Position numbers and translations under genes: made by a program. 64,000 nt of DNA from NCBI RefSeq assembly GCF_013030265.1, contig NZ_WPZQ01000003.1:248001-312000 (forward strand), in the 5' to 3' direction. The stretch comes from Ruegeria arenilitoris. GTDB taxonomy: Bacteria > Pseudomonadota > Alphaproteobacteria > Rhodobacterales > Rhodobacteraceae. Below the pieces are notes generated by a model, which was not told the origin of the DNA, did not search any database, and was given only the letters and a program-made list of their open reading frames with translations. Positions 17,979 to 25,211 of the stretch are shown one piece after another (the first letter of the stretch is position 1; each line of letters starts with the position of its first letter).

Positions 17979-18271
17979 GAAAAGCACCAATAAGAATGCG
18001 AGAAAAAGATAGCCCAAGCGATTGCAACATTCACCGCTGTTCTCTTGCTAGCCCTCCAAACGTAAGCCCGAAGGGCAATAACGTCCTCGGGCCGTACATA
18101 CGACTTAGGTGCGGGCAACATTTGACCTTTTGTCCGAATAGGCTCGTTGAAGACACTTAAGCGGGCACGCATGATATCGGTCCGGAGTATCGACATACAC
18201 CAAATCGAAAACGCAAACCAAGCAAGCGCAAGTGAGGCACTGACGACCTCCAGAGCTCTTTCAAGTTCCAT
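17969..18271 (-). CDS. small putative membrane protein, unknown
   Basis: About 100 residues with two hydrophobic segments, ASLALAWFAFSIWCMSI near the N terminus and VNVAIAWAIFFSHSYWCF at the C terminus, separated by a charged central part. I do not recognise a family. The reading frame is supported by its length, hydrophobic pattern and 10-bp overlap with the MOSC gene, while its AT-richer composition and poor ribosome site weaken the case. The 180 bp between its start and ettA contain the divergent promoter. Confidence 0.4.
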   Translation of the reverse strand: MELERALEVVSASLALAWFAFSIWCMSILRTDIMRARLSVFNEPIRTKGQMLPAPKSYVRPEDVIALRAYVWRASKRTAVNVAIAWAIFFSHSYWCFSCL

Positions 18272-18452
18272 CAGTTCCAATAAGTTGTTCCCCGAGGCTG
18301 TTAGATTCTTCGATATATGCCCGCATGTCGGCAGCAAACTGATCTTGCAATACTATTCTTCCAATACACCCATGAATCCTATCCATTGCCCCCACCCAAC
18401 GCATCCGTTATCACACCGCCCAACCTGATTTCCCCGACCCAGAGGACGCGAC

Positions 18453-20120
18453 ATGGCCGCCTATCAATATGTCTACCACATGCAGGGTGTCTCCAAGACC
18501 TATCCCGGTGGCAAGAAGTGCTTTGAAAACATCCACCTGAGCTTTCTACCCGGCGTGAAAATCGGTGTCGTCGGCGTCAACGGCGCGGGTAAATCGACGC
18601 TGATGAAGATCATGGCCGGCCTCGACACCGACTTCACGGGTGAGGCTTGGGCGGCTGAGGGCGCCAAGGTCGGCTATCTGCCGCAGGAACCGCAGCTCGA
18701 CGAAAGCCTCACCGTACGCGAAAACGTCATGCTGGGCGTGGCCGCGAAAAAGGCCAAGGTCGACAGGTTCAACGAAATCGCCATGGAGATCGCCGAGAAC
18801 TACACGGACGAGCTGATGGAGGAAATGACCACCCTGCAGGACGCGATTGACGCCGAGAACCTGTGGGACCTCGACAGCCAGATCGACGTCTCGATGGAAG
18901 CGCTGCGCTGCCCGCCGGATGATGCCAACATCGCCAATCTCTCGGGTGGTGAGAAACGCCGGGTGGCGCTCTGCAAGTTGCTGCTCGAAGCACCCGACAT
19001 GCTGCTGCTCGACGAACCGACCAACCACCTGGACGCCGAGACTATCGCATGGCTGCAACAGCACCTGATCGACTACAAGGGCACCATCCTCATCGTCACC
19101 CACGACCGCTATTTCCTGGATGACATCACCGGCTGGATACTCGAACTCGACCGTGGCCGCGGCATTCCGTACGAGGGCAACTATTCGGCATGGCTGGAAC
19201 AAAAGGCCAAACGGCTGGAACAGGAAGCACGCGAGGACAAGTCCAAGCAGAAGACCCTACAGCGCGAGCTGGAATGGATGCGTCAGGGCCAGAAGGCTCG
19301 TCAGGCCAAATCAAAAGCCCGGATCAACGCCTATAACGAGTTGGCCGAACAGTCCGAACGCGAGAAGCTGACCCGCGCCCAGATCGTCATACCCAACGGC
19401 CAGCGCCTTGGCGGCAAGGTGATCGAGGTCGAAGGCCTATCCAAGCACTTGGGCGACAAGCAGCTGATCGAAGGGCTGGACTTTGCCCTACCGCCCGGCG
19501 GCATCGTTGGCGTCATCGGCCCCAACGGCGCCGGTAAATCGACCCTGTTCAGGATGCTCACCGGGCAGGAACAGCCCGACAGCGGCACCATCACGTTGGG
19601 CGACACGGTCGAGCTGTCTTATGTCGACCAGTCCCGCGACGACCTGAAAGACAACGACACCGTGTGGGAGGCGATCACCGGCGGCGCCGAAATCATCCAG
19701 TTGGGCGACGCGCAGGTCAATTCCCGCGCCTATTGCTCGTCGTTTAATTTCAAAGGTGGCGACCAGCAGAAAAAGGTCTCTCTGCTATCCGGCGGTGAGC
19801 GCAACCGCGTCCACATGGCCCGCCTGCTGAAAGAGGGCGGCAACGTCCTGCTGCTCGACGAACCGACCAACGACCTCGACGTCGAAACCCTCCGCGCGCT
19901 GGAAGACGCACTAGTCGACTTCGCCGGCTGCGCCGTGGTTATCTCACACGACCGCTTCTTCCTCGACCGGATTTGCACGCATATTCTGGCGTTCGAGGGC
20001 GATGCTCATGTGGAATGGTTCGAGGGCAACTTCGAGGATTACGAAGAGGACAAAAAACGCCGCCTGGGACCAGACGCGCTGGAGCCCAAACGGTTGAAGC
20101 ACAAGAAGTTTGCTCGGTAG
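18453..20120 (+). CDS. ettA: energy-dependent translational throttle protein EttA (ABC-F)
   Basis: A 555-residue cytoplasmic ABC-F ATPase that binds the ribosomal E site and gates the first elongation steps according to ATP/ADP level. Two ABC domains are seen: Walker A GVNGAGKST at 41-49 with LSGGEKRR and LLLDEPTNHLD, then GPNGAGKST, LSGGERNR and LLLDEPTNDLD. Between them lies the P-site tRNA-interaction linker, rich in Lys and Arg (AREDKSKQKTLQRELEWMR). An EttA-type arm insertion is present in domain 1. The GAGGA ribosome site precedes the ATG. It stands alone, followed by an AT-rich orphan gene. Confidence 0.96.
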   Translation: MAAYQYVYHMQGVSKTYPGGKKCFENIHLSFLPGVKIGVVGVNGAGKSTLMKIMAGLDTDFTGEAWAAEGAKVGYLPQEPQLDESLTVRENVMLGVAAKKAKVDRFNEIAMEIAENYTDELMEEMTTLQDAIDAENLWDLDSQIDVSMEALRCPPDDANIANLSGGEKRRVALCKLLLEAPDMLLLDEPTNHLDAETIAWLQQHLIDYKGTILIVTHDRYFLDDITGWILELDRGRGIPYEGNYSAWLEQKAKRLEQEAREDKSKQKTLQRELEWMRQGQKARQAKSKARINAYNELAEQSEREKLTRAQIVIPNGQRLGGKVIEVEGLSKHLGDKQLIEGLDFALPPGGIVGVIGPNGAGKSTLFRMLTGQEQPDSGTITLGDTVELSYVDQSRDDLKDNDTVWEAITGGAEIIQLGDAQVNSRAYCSSFNFKGGDQQKKVSLLSGGERNRVHMARLLKEGGNVLLLDEPTNDLDVETLRALEDALVDFAGCAVVISHDRFFLDRICTHILAFEGDAHVEWFEGNFEDYEEDKKRRLGPDALEPKRLKHKKFAR

Positions 20121-20172
20121 AAAACTCTTAGCCTTGCAGCTTTTTGAATTGCATGTCCTGGTTGTTTAATGC

Positions 20173-20204
20173 AGAAATCACCACATCTTAAAGTGGTGAT
20201 TTCT
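20173..20204 (+). promoter_or_regulatory. perfect 12-bp hairpin abutting the start codon of the orphan gene
   Basis: Arms AGAAATCACCAC and GTGGTGATTTCT pair perfectly around an 8-nt loop, and the next three bases are the ATG at 20205. The 3' arm holds GGTGA, the only ribosome-site-like sequence. It may be a translational gate, an operator, or a poor terminator of ettA (52 bp upstream; no T run). Confidence 0.5.
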
Positions 20205-20864
20205 ATGGATTTAATTGTTAAACTTCCAGATCGAGACGTCGGTGATGACGAGCTAAGATCCCCCAAGCATCAAAAGAAATTCCTTCGAAATACACGGTCA
20301 ATCTGTGTTCACACTTGTGGCACACCGTTCACTTCAAAGCAGATGTATTATGTAAAATTTATTGTTGGAGGTGTTTGTGTTCACGAGGGTATTTATTGCA
20401 TCGACAGATTAGGGTCCCAAAAAGGTTATGTCATCGTCGGAGATGACAGAATTCTGGATGCTTGCGATTCACAACCGGTCCAATTAGCCATTCAAGAAGC
20501 CGACGCAGATTCAATCACAGAATGGCTCAAATCAAACGTCGACCCAGAGCGCAGAGCTTTAGGCACGATTCTGAGCGAAGACCTCAAAAAATCCGAGAAA
20601 CTCCACCATGAGCTTTCAGATCTTGCAATTGAAGCACGAAAAAACTTTGAGAGTGCCCATCTCGAACGCGAAAAGCTAAAAGCTTCGCGACGCTGGGTCT
20701 GGGGAATGTCAGCTGCAGCATTCGTTGGAGGTTCTTTGCTAGACCTTGGATTGCTCGAAGACAAATTTAATTTCACAATCGATCCACTTGCTCTTTTTGC
20801 AAGCGCGGTTTGCGTTTTGATTGTTCTTGTCCTGTCGTGGCTGAAGCTCAGAACAAAACAGTAA
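20205..20864 (+). CDS. orphan membrane protein with coiled-coil, unknown
   Basis: A 219-residue protein without a family I recognise. The N-terminal 100 residues are a soluble domain with four cysteines (SICVHTCGTPFTS, GGVCVHEGIYCID). Residues about 120-165 form a charged helix suitable for a coiled coil (LSEDLKKSEKLHHELSDLAIEARKNF). Two membrane segments follow (MSAAAFVGGSLLDLGLL and PLALFASAVCVLIVLVLSW), ending in KLRTKQ. The gene is much AT-richer than ettA, which points to recent gain. An in-frame ATG at 20169 would place the hairpin inside the coding region; the later ATG is preferred. Confidence 0.6.
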   Translation: MDLIVKLPDRDVGDDELRSPKHQKKFLRNTRSICVHTCGTPFTSKQMYYVKFIVGGVCVHEGIYCIDRLGSQKGYVIVGDDRILDACDSQPVQLAIQEADADSITEWLKSNVDPERRALGTILSEDLKKSEKLHHELSDLAIEARKNFESAHLEREKLKASRRWVWGMSAAAFVGGSLLDLGLLEDKFNFTIDPLALFASAVCVLIVLVLSWLKLRTKQ

Positions 20865-21254
20865 ACGCGGTTTTCGCGATGGATCGACAAACGCAGCCGA
20901 TCATTCGGATGCTCTACCAAATCGTACTTGACCGAGGCTCCACCCGTCCGCACCTCGAAGCGTCCACTGAACGTTTCGCCATCTGCGCTAGACCGGCACT
21001 CACCCCCACACCAGTACGCCATGTGACTGCGGCAGTCCCTTTCATTATGAATGGTATGTTTCCAAAACCTACGCCACCAAACAGCCGCTTCCACTGGGTA
21101 ATCGCAAAAGCCGAGCGAAATACGCCATCTCGCGCGTCAACAGGTTTAACGATCGGCCCACCGGAGGCAATGTGAAAAAACTTGCCCCCCGCTTTCCGGA
21201 CACGGCAGTAATAGCCTGTGTCCCGACACAATTACGTCCATGTTTAAAATTCAC
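20865..21254. other. 390-bp stretch without a supported gene
   Basis: Between the orphan gene and the DUF1353 lipoprotein. A minus-strand frame (about 21094 downward) reads MAYWCGGECRSSADGETFSGRFEVRT and continues into the 3' end of the orphan gene, so it would overlap it antisense. I see no ribosome site or family for it. The segment may be decayed coding DNA. Confidence 0.4.
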
Positions 21255-21968
21255 TTAAAACCCGATCACCTGCACAACCCGCGCAGGGGTCACATCCTCA
21301 CCTGCCACCCGAACTGATTTCTGCGGCCCGTCCCGACCGATCCTCAGCCGGGCCTCGATCTGCTTCATGTGCTCCGGGTCGATGCGCGGGGTGGGACAAG
21401 TATCATCCTCCCAAAGACCTTTTGAGATTCCACCCGAAACCGCCCAGGTGATCGCGCTTGGCTGCAGATCACTTTCGGCAACCGCCGTTTGCCGCTCCAG
21501 CGTTTTCAGCATCTCGGCCATGATCTCAAAGCTTTCGCGAAAGGTAACATCGTTCACCTTCGCCTCATCTGCATCTGCATCCCCGGCATTCAGACATTTG
21601 CGCGCGGCGAACAGCCAGTCATGCACCATATAGGCGGGCGCATAACCCCATGGGTTCAGCCCCTTCACCGGCTGCACCAGTCGTGGAATGCTGCCCCCGT
21701 CGGTATACATCAGCCGCGGTTCGACCTCGGTGATATGCACCGCGCGCCCGTCCGTCTGCACGCCGCGCCGGAACATCAGCGCACGCCCCTGCCGATCCAG
21801 ATCGGGGACATAGACAAACCGACCATCTCCGGTAGAGTCACTACCGCCATCCACCCACATCACCAGCAGCGATCCGGTGAACTCACCAGGTTGAGACTCG
21901 TCGTATATCCGGCTGCCGCATGCGGTCAGAACGGCCAGTGAAATCAGGGCAAGACTGCGGAAAATCAT
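21255..21968 (-). CDS. DUF1353 family lipoprotein
   Basis: A 237-residue predicted lipoprotein: signal peptide with lipobox LTAC (Cys17). The body has the DUF1353 hallmark in two parts, YTDGGSIPRLVQPVKGLNPWGYAPAYMVHDWLF-like, in which Asp, Ser and His residues are conserved. Such domains also occur in phage tail genes, but nothing phage-like lies beside it. Function unknown. The start chosen begins at the signal peptide; seven residues can be added upstream. Downstream lies the unexplained 390-bp stretch. Confidence 0.8.
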   Translation of the reverse strand: MIFRSLALISLAVLTACGSRIYDESQPGEFTGSLLVMWVDGGSDSTGDGRFVYVPDLDRQGRALMFRRGVQTDGRAVHITEVEPRLMYTDGGSIPRLVQPVKGLNPWGYAPAYMVHDWLFAARKCLNAGDADADEAKVNDVTFRESFEIMAEMLKTLERQTAVAESDLQPSAITWAVSGGISKGLWEDDTCPTPRIDPEHMKQIEARLRIGRDGPQKSVRVAGEDVTPARVVQVIGF

Positions 21969-22175
21969 CGCGCGCTCCAATAAATTCAATCAATTGATCA
22001 AGCCTAGGACGATAATCGAAGCAGCGTCAAAACTTTCGGCGGATTTTTGTACAAAACGGAAAATTGGCCCTTTTTGCGCTGCACAAGCCGAACAATCTCC
22101 CTTGTCACACCCCCTTAGCGATGCCATATCCAAAGGGCTTACGTTTTTCTATTTCGACCTACTGTCTCCTTCTAC

Positions 22176-22210
22176 GGCGTTCAGTCTATCGATACAGACA
22201 ACGACGCCGG
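22176..22210 (+). promoter_or_regulatory. leader hairpin of the cold shock gene
   Basis: CGGCGT and GTCT on the left pair with AGAC and ACGCCG on the right, with a small internal asymmetry, about 45 nt before the csp start. Cold shock mRNAs often have structured leaders that act as thermosensors; that role is inferred here. Confidence 0.45.
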
Positions 22211-22254
22211 GCTGCCGCAACACCGTGGGCAGCACTAAACAGGAGACAACGGAT

Positions 22255-22461
22255 ATGCCCGCAGGCACCGTAAAATGGTTCAACACCACCAAAGGCTATG
22301 GCTTTATCGCACCCGAAGATGGCGGCAAAGACGTGTTTGTACACATCTCGTCCGTCGAGCGCTCGGGCCTGACCGGTCTGGCCGACAACCAAAAAGTCAC
22401 TTACGAGCTGCGCTCGGGTCGTGACGGCCGCGAAAGCGCGGACAACATCGAGCTTGCATAA
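22255..22461 (+). CDS. cold shock protein, CspA family
   Basis: A 68-residue OB-fold RNA chaperone. RNP1-like KGYGFIAPEDG and RNP2-like DVFVHISSVERSGL are intact, and the start MPAGTVKWFNTTKG is typical. AGGAGA lies about 9 nt upstream of the ATG. An open frame reaching 261 bp further upstream is non-coding leader. The gene has a leader hairpin and a strong terminator, so it is monocistronic. Family members bind single-stranded RNA and melt structure at low temperature. Confidence 0.95.
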   Translation: MPAGTVKWFNTTKGYGFIAPEDGGKDVFVHISSVERSGLTGLADNQKVTYELRSGRDGRESADNIELA

Positions 22462-22468
22462 GCTCTTG

Positions 22469-22497
22469 AAAGGGTGAGGTGATTTCCTCACCCTTTT
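22469..22497 (+). terminator. Rho-independent terminator of the cold shock gene
   Basis: AAAGGGTGAGG pairs with CCTCACCCTTTT around a TGATTT loop, 8 bp after the stop, and ends in a T run. Confidence 0.9.
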
Positions 22498-22511
22498 CAT
22501 TTATGCACTGT

Positions 22512-22543
22512 TATTCCGCAATCCTACTGTGGCATGCGGAATA
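22512..22543. repeat. inverted repeat before the L,D-transpeptidase gene
   Basis: Perfect 9-bp arms TATTCCGCA and TGCGGAATA separated by 14 bp, about 100 bp upstream of the gene. Could be an operator or a leader stem. Confidence 0.4.
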
Positions 22544-22640
22544 CATCACATTTCAGTTATCCTTGCCCGACGATTGACCAAATCGGCTATCATTTTGAAA
22601 GTATAGTCATGATTTCTTTGGTCATTTGAAGGAACCCACC

Positions 22641-23198
22641 ATGGTCACACGCCGCGTCTTTATGGCAGGTACCGCTGTCAGTCTGCTGCCGGGAATCGCC
22701 AGTGCCAAGAAGAAGGCGGTCGAGTATGATCCGACGCCACAATACGTGCGGATCAAGAAACAGTTCCTACCCGGACAGCTGCTCGTCGCCCCTAGATCTT
22801 TCTACCTGTACTACGTGACCGAACCCCGAAAAGCGATCCGCTATGGATGTGGTGTCGGCAAGGCCGGGCTGGAATTCACGGGCACAGCGACTATCGACGT
22901 CAAAAAAGAGTGGCCAACTTGGCGACCAACCGAAGAGATGATCGAACGGGATCCGGTCGCTTACGCCAAATTCAAGGACAACGACTATGTCCAACCCGGC
23001 GGTGGTGACAATCCGCTGGGTGCGCGAGCGTTGTATTTGTTTCAGAACGGCGTTGATACCTATTTCCGCATCCACGGGACAACACAGCCACAAACCATTG
23101 GCCGCGCCGTATCAAACGGGTGTATCAGGATGCTGAACGAGCATGTGATTGACCTCTATAACCGGGTTCCCGTCGGCACTGTCGTGACTGTTGTCTGA
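22641..23198 (+). CDS. L,D-transpeptidase (YkuD family)
   Basis: A 185-residue exported enzyme of peptidoglycan remodelling. It has an N-terminal Tat-like signal (VTRRVFMAGTAVSLLPGIASA) and a YkuD domain with RIHGTTQPQTIGRAVSNGCIRM: His145 and the catalytic Cys161 in HxxG...SxGC. These enzymes make 3-3 cross-links or attach lipoproteins to the wall. The start at 22641 has a GAAGGAA site. It is followed by the convergent SRAP-family gene after 7 bp. Confidence 0.93.
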   Translation: MVTRRVFMAGTAVSLLPGIASAKKKAVEYDPTPQYVRIKKQFLPGQLLVAPRSFYLYYVTEPRKAIRYGCGVGKAGLEFTGTATIDVKKEWPTWRPTEEMIERDPVAYAKFKDNDYVQPGGGDNPLGARALYLFQNGVDTYFRIHGTTQPQTIGRAVSNGCIRMLNEHVIDLYNRVPVGTVVTVV

Positions 23199-23205
23199 CG
23201 CCATC

Positions 23206-23820
23206 TCAGGGCGCAGTCCAATCCACATCGTTTGCCTCTTCGATCTGCAAACGACCATTCGACCATGAGCGGGTAAGAGATTTCGCCCGCTCTTCTGATC
23301 CGTTCAGCCAGTCTTCGACATCTGATCGCTCAAGCAGAACACCCATGCGATGATGGATAGGTTTGACGTCAGCGTTGGGCTCACATGTCACCGCCGCGAT
23401 CTGATCGATGGTCAGACCTCCGGGGGCCTGCCATCTGTCTGTGATCGCAGCAAAAAGCAATGGTGCACCATCTGCCGAGGAAATACGCCAAGCCGTTTTA
23501 CGGCGCTTTTCCCCGGTCCATTCATACCAACCATCCACGGGGATAATCGCCCTGCCAACTCCTTCGAAAGCAGTTTTGTCGAATACAGTTTCAGATCTCG
23601 CGTTGATGATAGTCTCCATAACCGGGCGTCCCCGTGCATTCACGCGACCGACGGGGATCATACCCCAGCGCATCGAAACCAGCCCGTCACGAGTCAGCGC
23701 TAGCACATCTTGTCCGGGTTGTATGTTCTTGCGAGCAGGCTGAGCATCCGGGGTTTCTGAAACTCCGAGAAACTGTGCAATGTCAGAAATCGGCCTTGTC
23801 AGAAAGAACCGCCCCGGCAT
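23206..23820 (-). CDS. SRAP (HMCES/YedK-like) protein lacking the catalytic Cys2
   Basis: A 204-residue SOS response-associated peptidase family protein. Family enzymes use Cys2, exposed after Met1 removal, to form a thiazolidine link with abasic sites in single-stranded DNA. Here the protein starts MPGRFF: residue 2 is Pro. The other active-site residues are in place: Asn73 in NARSETV, Glu100 in GWYEWTG, His156 in IHHRMG. The start is firm, with AGGAGG 6 nt upstream and no in-frame upstream codon giving MCGR. It may bind abasic DNA without cross-linking, or act otherwise. Ends 10 bp before the arylesterase gene's stop, with both genes on the minus strand. Confidence 0.9.
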   Translation of the reverse strand: MPGRFFLTRPISDIAQFLGVSETPDAQPARKNIQPGQDVLALTRDGLVSMRWGMIPVGRVNARGRPVMETIINARSETVFDKTAFEGVGRAIIPVDGWYEWTGEKRRKTAWRISSADGAPLLFAAITDRWQAPGGLTIDQIAAVTCEPNADVKPIHHRMGVLLERSDVEDWLNGSEERAKSLTRSWSNGRLQIEEANDVDWTAP

Positions 23821-23829
23821 ACCTGCCTC

Positions 23830-24465
23830 CTATTTGCTCGCATCTGTCACAAGTTCCAGCACCGTTGGCCCCAGATTTTCAACGATCAGCGCAACTCCTT
23901 GCGCATTTGGATGAATACCATCGGACTGCATGTATTGCGAAACTGCACCCGGATTGCCTTCTGCCTCAAGTCCAACAAAAAAGCTGTCGACAAAGAGTGT
24001 GTCGTACTTCTGTGCCAATTCGGGGTACATGCTATCGAATGCTTGTTTGTAATCCGGGCCATAGTTGCCCGGCGCTTCCATCCCAACCAGCAAAACCTCG
24101 ACCTCTGCCTTGTCCGCTGCATTCAGGATTTTATCCAAATTGGCGCGGGAAACTTCGGGGGCGATACCCCGCAGCAGATCATTCCCCCCCAGCGCAACGA
24201 TCATGCCATCGACCTCAGGCGTCAGTGTCCATTCGACACGTGATGCACCGCCAGCCGTGGTGTCACCTGAAACGCCTGCGTTGATCAGCCGTACATCTGC
24301 ACCCTGGGCATCCAGCCAGCGGTCAAGCTGTGGAACCAATCCGTCGTCCTCGATCAGGCCGTATCCTTGTGTGAGTGAATCGCCCAGTGCTGCGATCACC
24401 ACCGGTTCTGCTGTGGCAGCAAAGCCGCAACATGCAAACAGGCACGACATCAAAGTCTTGCGCAA
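23830..24465 (-). CDS. arylesterase/lysophospholipase (SGNH hydrolase, TesA-like)
   Basis: A 211-residue periplasmic SGNH hydrolase. Block I is VVIAALGDSLTQGYGL with the nucleophile Ser, block II Gly in INAGVSGDTTAGG, block III ALGGNDLLRG, block V SDGIHPNAQG with catalytic Asp and His. The signal peptide is LRKTLMSCLFACCGFAATA. I chose the TTG at 24465 because GGAG lies 11 nt upstream and it gives a basic signal-peptide N region; the alternative ATG is at 24450. It diverges from the ABC ATPase/permease pair across 50 bp, the common tesA/ybbA/ybbP layout, hinting at a shared envelope lipid task. Confidence 0.9.
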   Translation of the reverse strand: MRKTLMSCLFACCGFAATAEPVVIAALGDSLTQGYGLIEDDGLVPQLDRWLDAQGADVRLINAGVSGDTTAGGASRVEWTLTPEVDGMIVALGGNDLLRGIAPEVSRANLDKILNAADKAEVEVLLVGMEAPGNYGPDYKQAFDSMYPELAQKYDTLFVDSFFVGLEAEGNPGAVSQYMQSDGIHPNAQGVALIVENLGPTVLELVTDASK

Positions 24466-24515
24466 TTTTTTTACCGCTCCATATCCCAATTGACTGCTCT
24501 CCTTCGGAAAGACCG

Positions 24516-25211
24516 ATGACAACATCTGTTCTGGAACTCCAAAATGCCGCTTTGTCACTGGATGGCAATGCCGGTCGTGTTAAAATTCTGCACGACATCA
24601 ACCTGACCGTGGCGCAAGGTGAAACACTTGGCTTGGTTGGTCCGTCCGGATCAGGAAAATCCTCATTGCTTATGCTGATGGGCGGTCTCGAACAGGCGAC
24701 TGGCGGCAAAGTAGCTGCCCTTGGACACGATCTGACCAGCATGGGTGAAGATGAACTTGCCCGGTTCCGGCGCGATACGATGGGCGTGGTGTTTCAGAAT
24801 TTCCACCTGATCCCCACTATGACCGCGCTGGAAAATGTGGCAACCCCGCTGGAACTGGCCGGTCACAAGGACGCGTTTCAGCGTGCCGAAGCTGAACTGG
24901 AGGCCGTAGGCCTGTCCCACCGCCGAGACCACTACCCGGCACAATTGTCGGGTGGCGAACAACAGCGCGTGGCTCTGGCCCGCGCGTCAGCTCCACGCCC
25001 CCAGATCCTTCTGGCAGATGAACCGACCGGCAATCTGGACGAGACAAACGGAGAGGCCATCGTCGAGCTTCTGTTTGGCCTTCGCGACAAACATGGCGCT
25101 ACACTGGTTCTGGTGACTCACAGTCATTCACTGGCAAGAAAATGTGATCGCGTCGTCCGATTGCGCGATGGTCGAATCGCCGATGAAGCCCAGCGCGAGG
25201 CAGCAGAATGA
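24516..25211 (+). CDS. ABC transporter ATP-binding protein (YbbA/LolD-like)
   Basis: A 231-residue ATPase of the MacB/LolD group that powers extraction rather than uptake. Walker [11 protein letters not shown]-loop VFQNFHLIP, signature [14 protein letters not shown], Walker [13 protein letters not shown] and H-loop [10 protein letters not shown] are all present. The start has a GGAAAG site. Its stop overlaps the permease start by 4 bp (ATGA), so the two are translated together. Divergence from the arylesterase gene gives the YbbA-YbbP/TesA context. Confidence 0.94.
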   Translation: MTTSVLELQNAALSLDGNAGRVKILHDINLTVAQGETLGLVGPSGSGKSSLLMLMGGLEQATGGKVAALGHDLTSMGEDELARFRRDTMGVVFQNFHLIPTMTALENVATPLELAGHKDAFQRAEAELEAVGLSHRRDHYPAQLSGGEQQRVALARASAPRPQILLADEPTGNLDETNGEAIVELLFGLRDKHGATLVLVTHSHSLARKCDRVVRLRDGRIADEAQREAAE

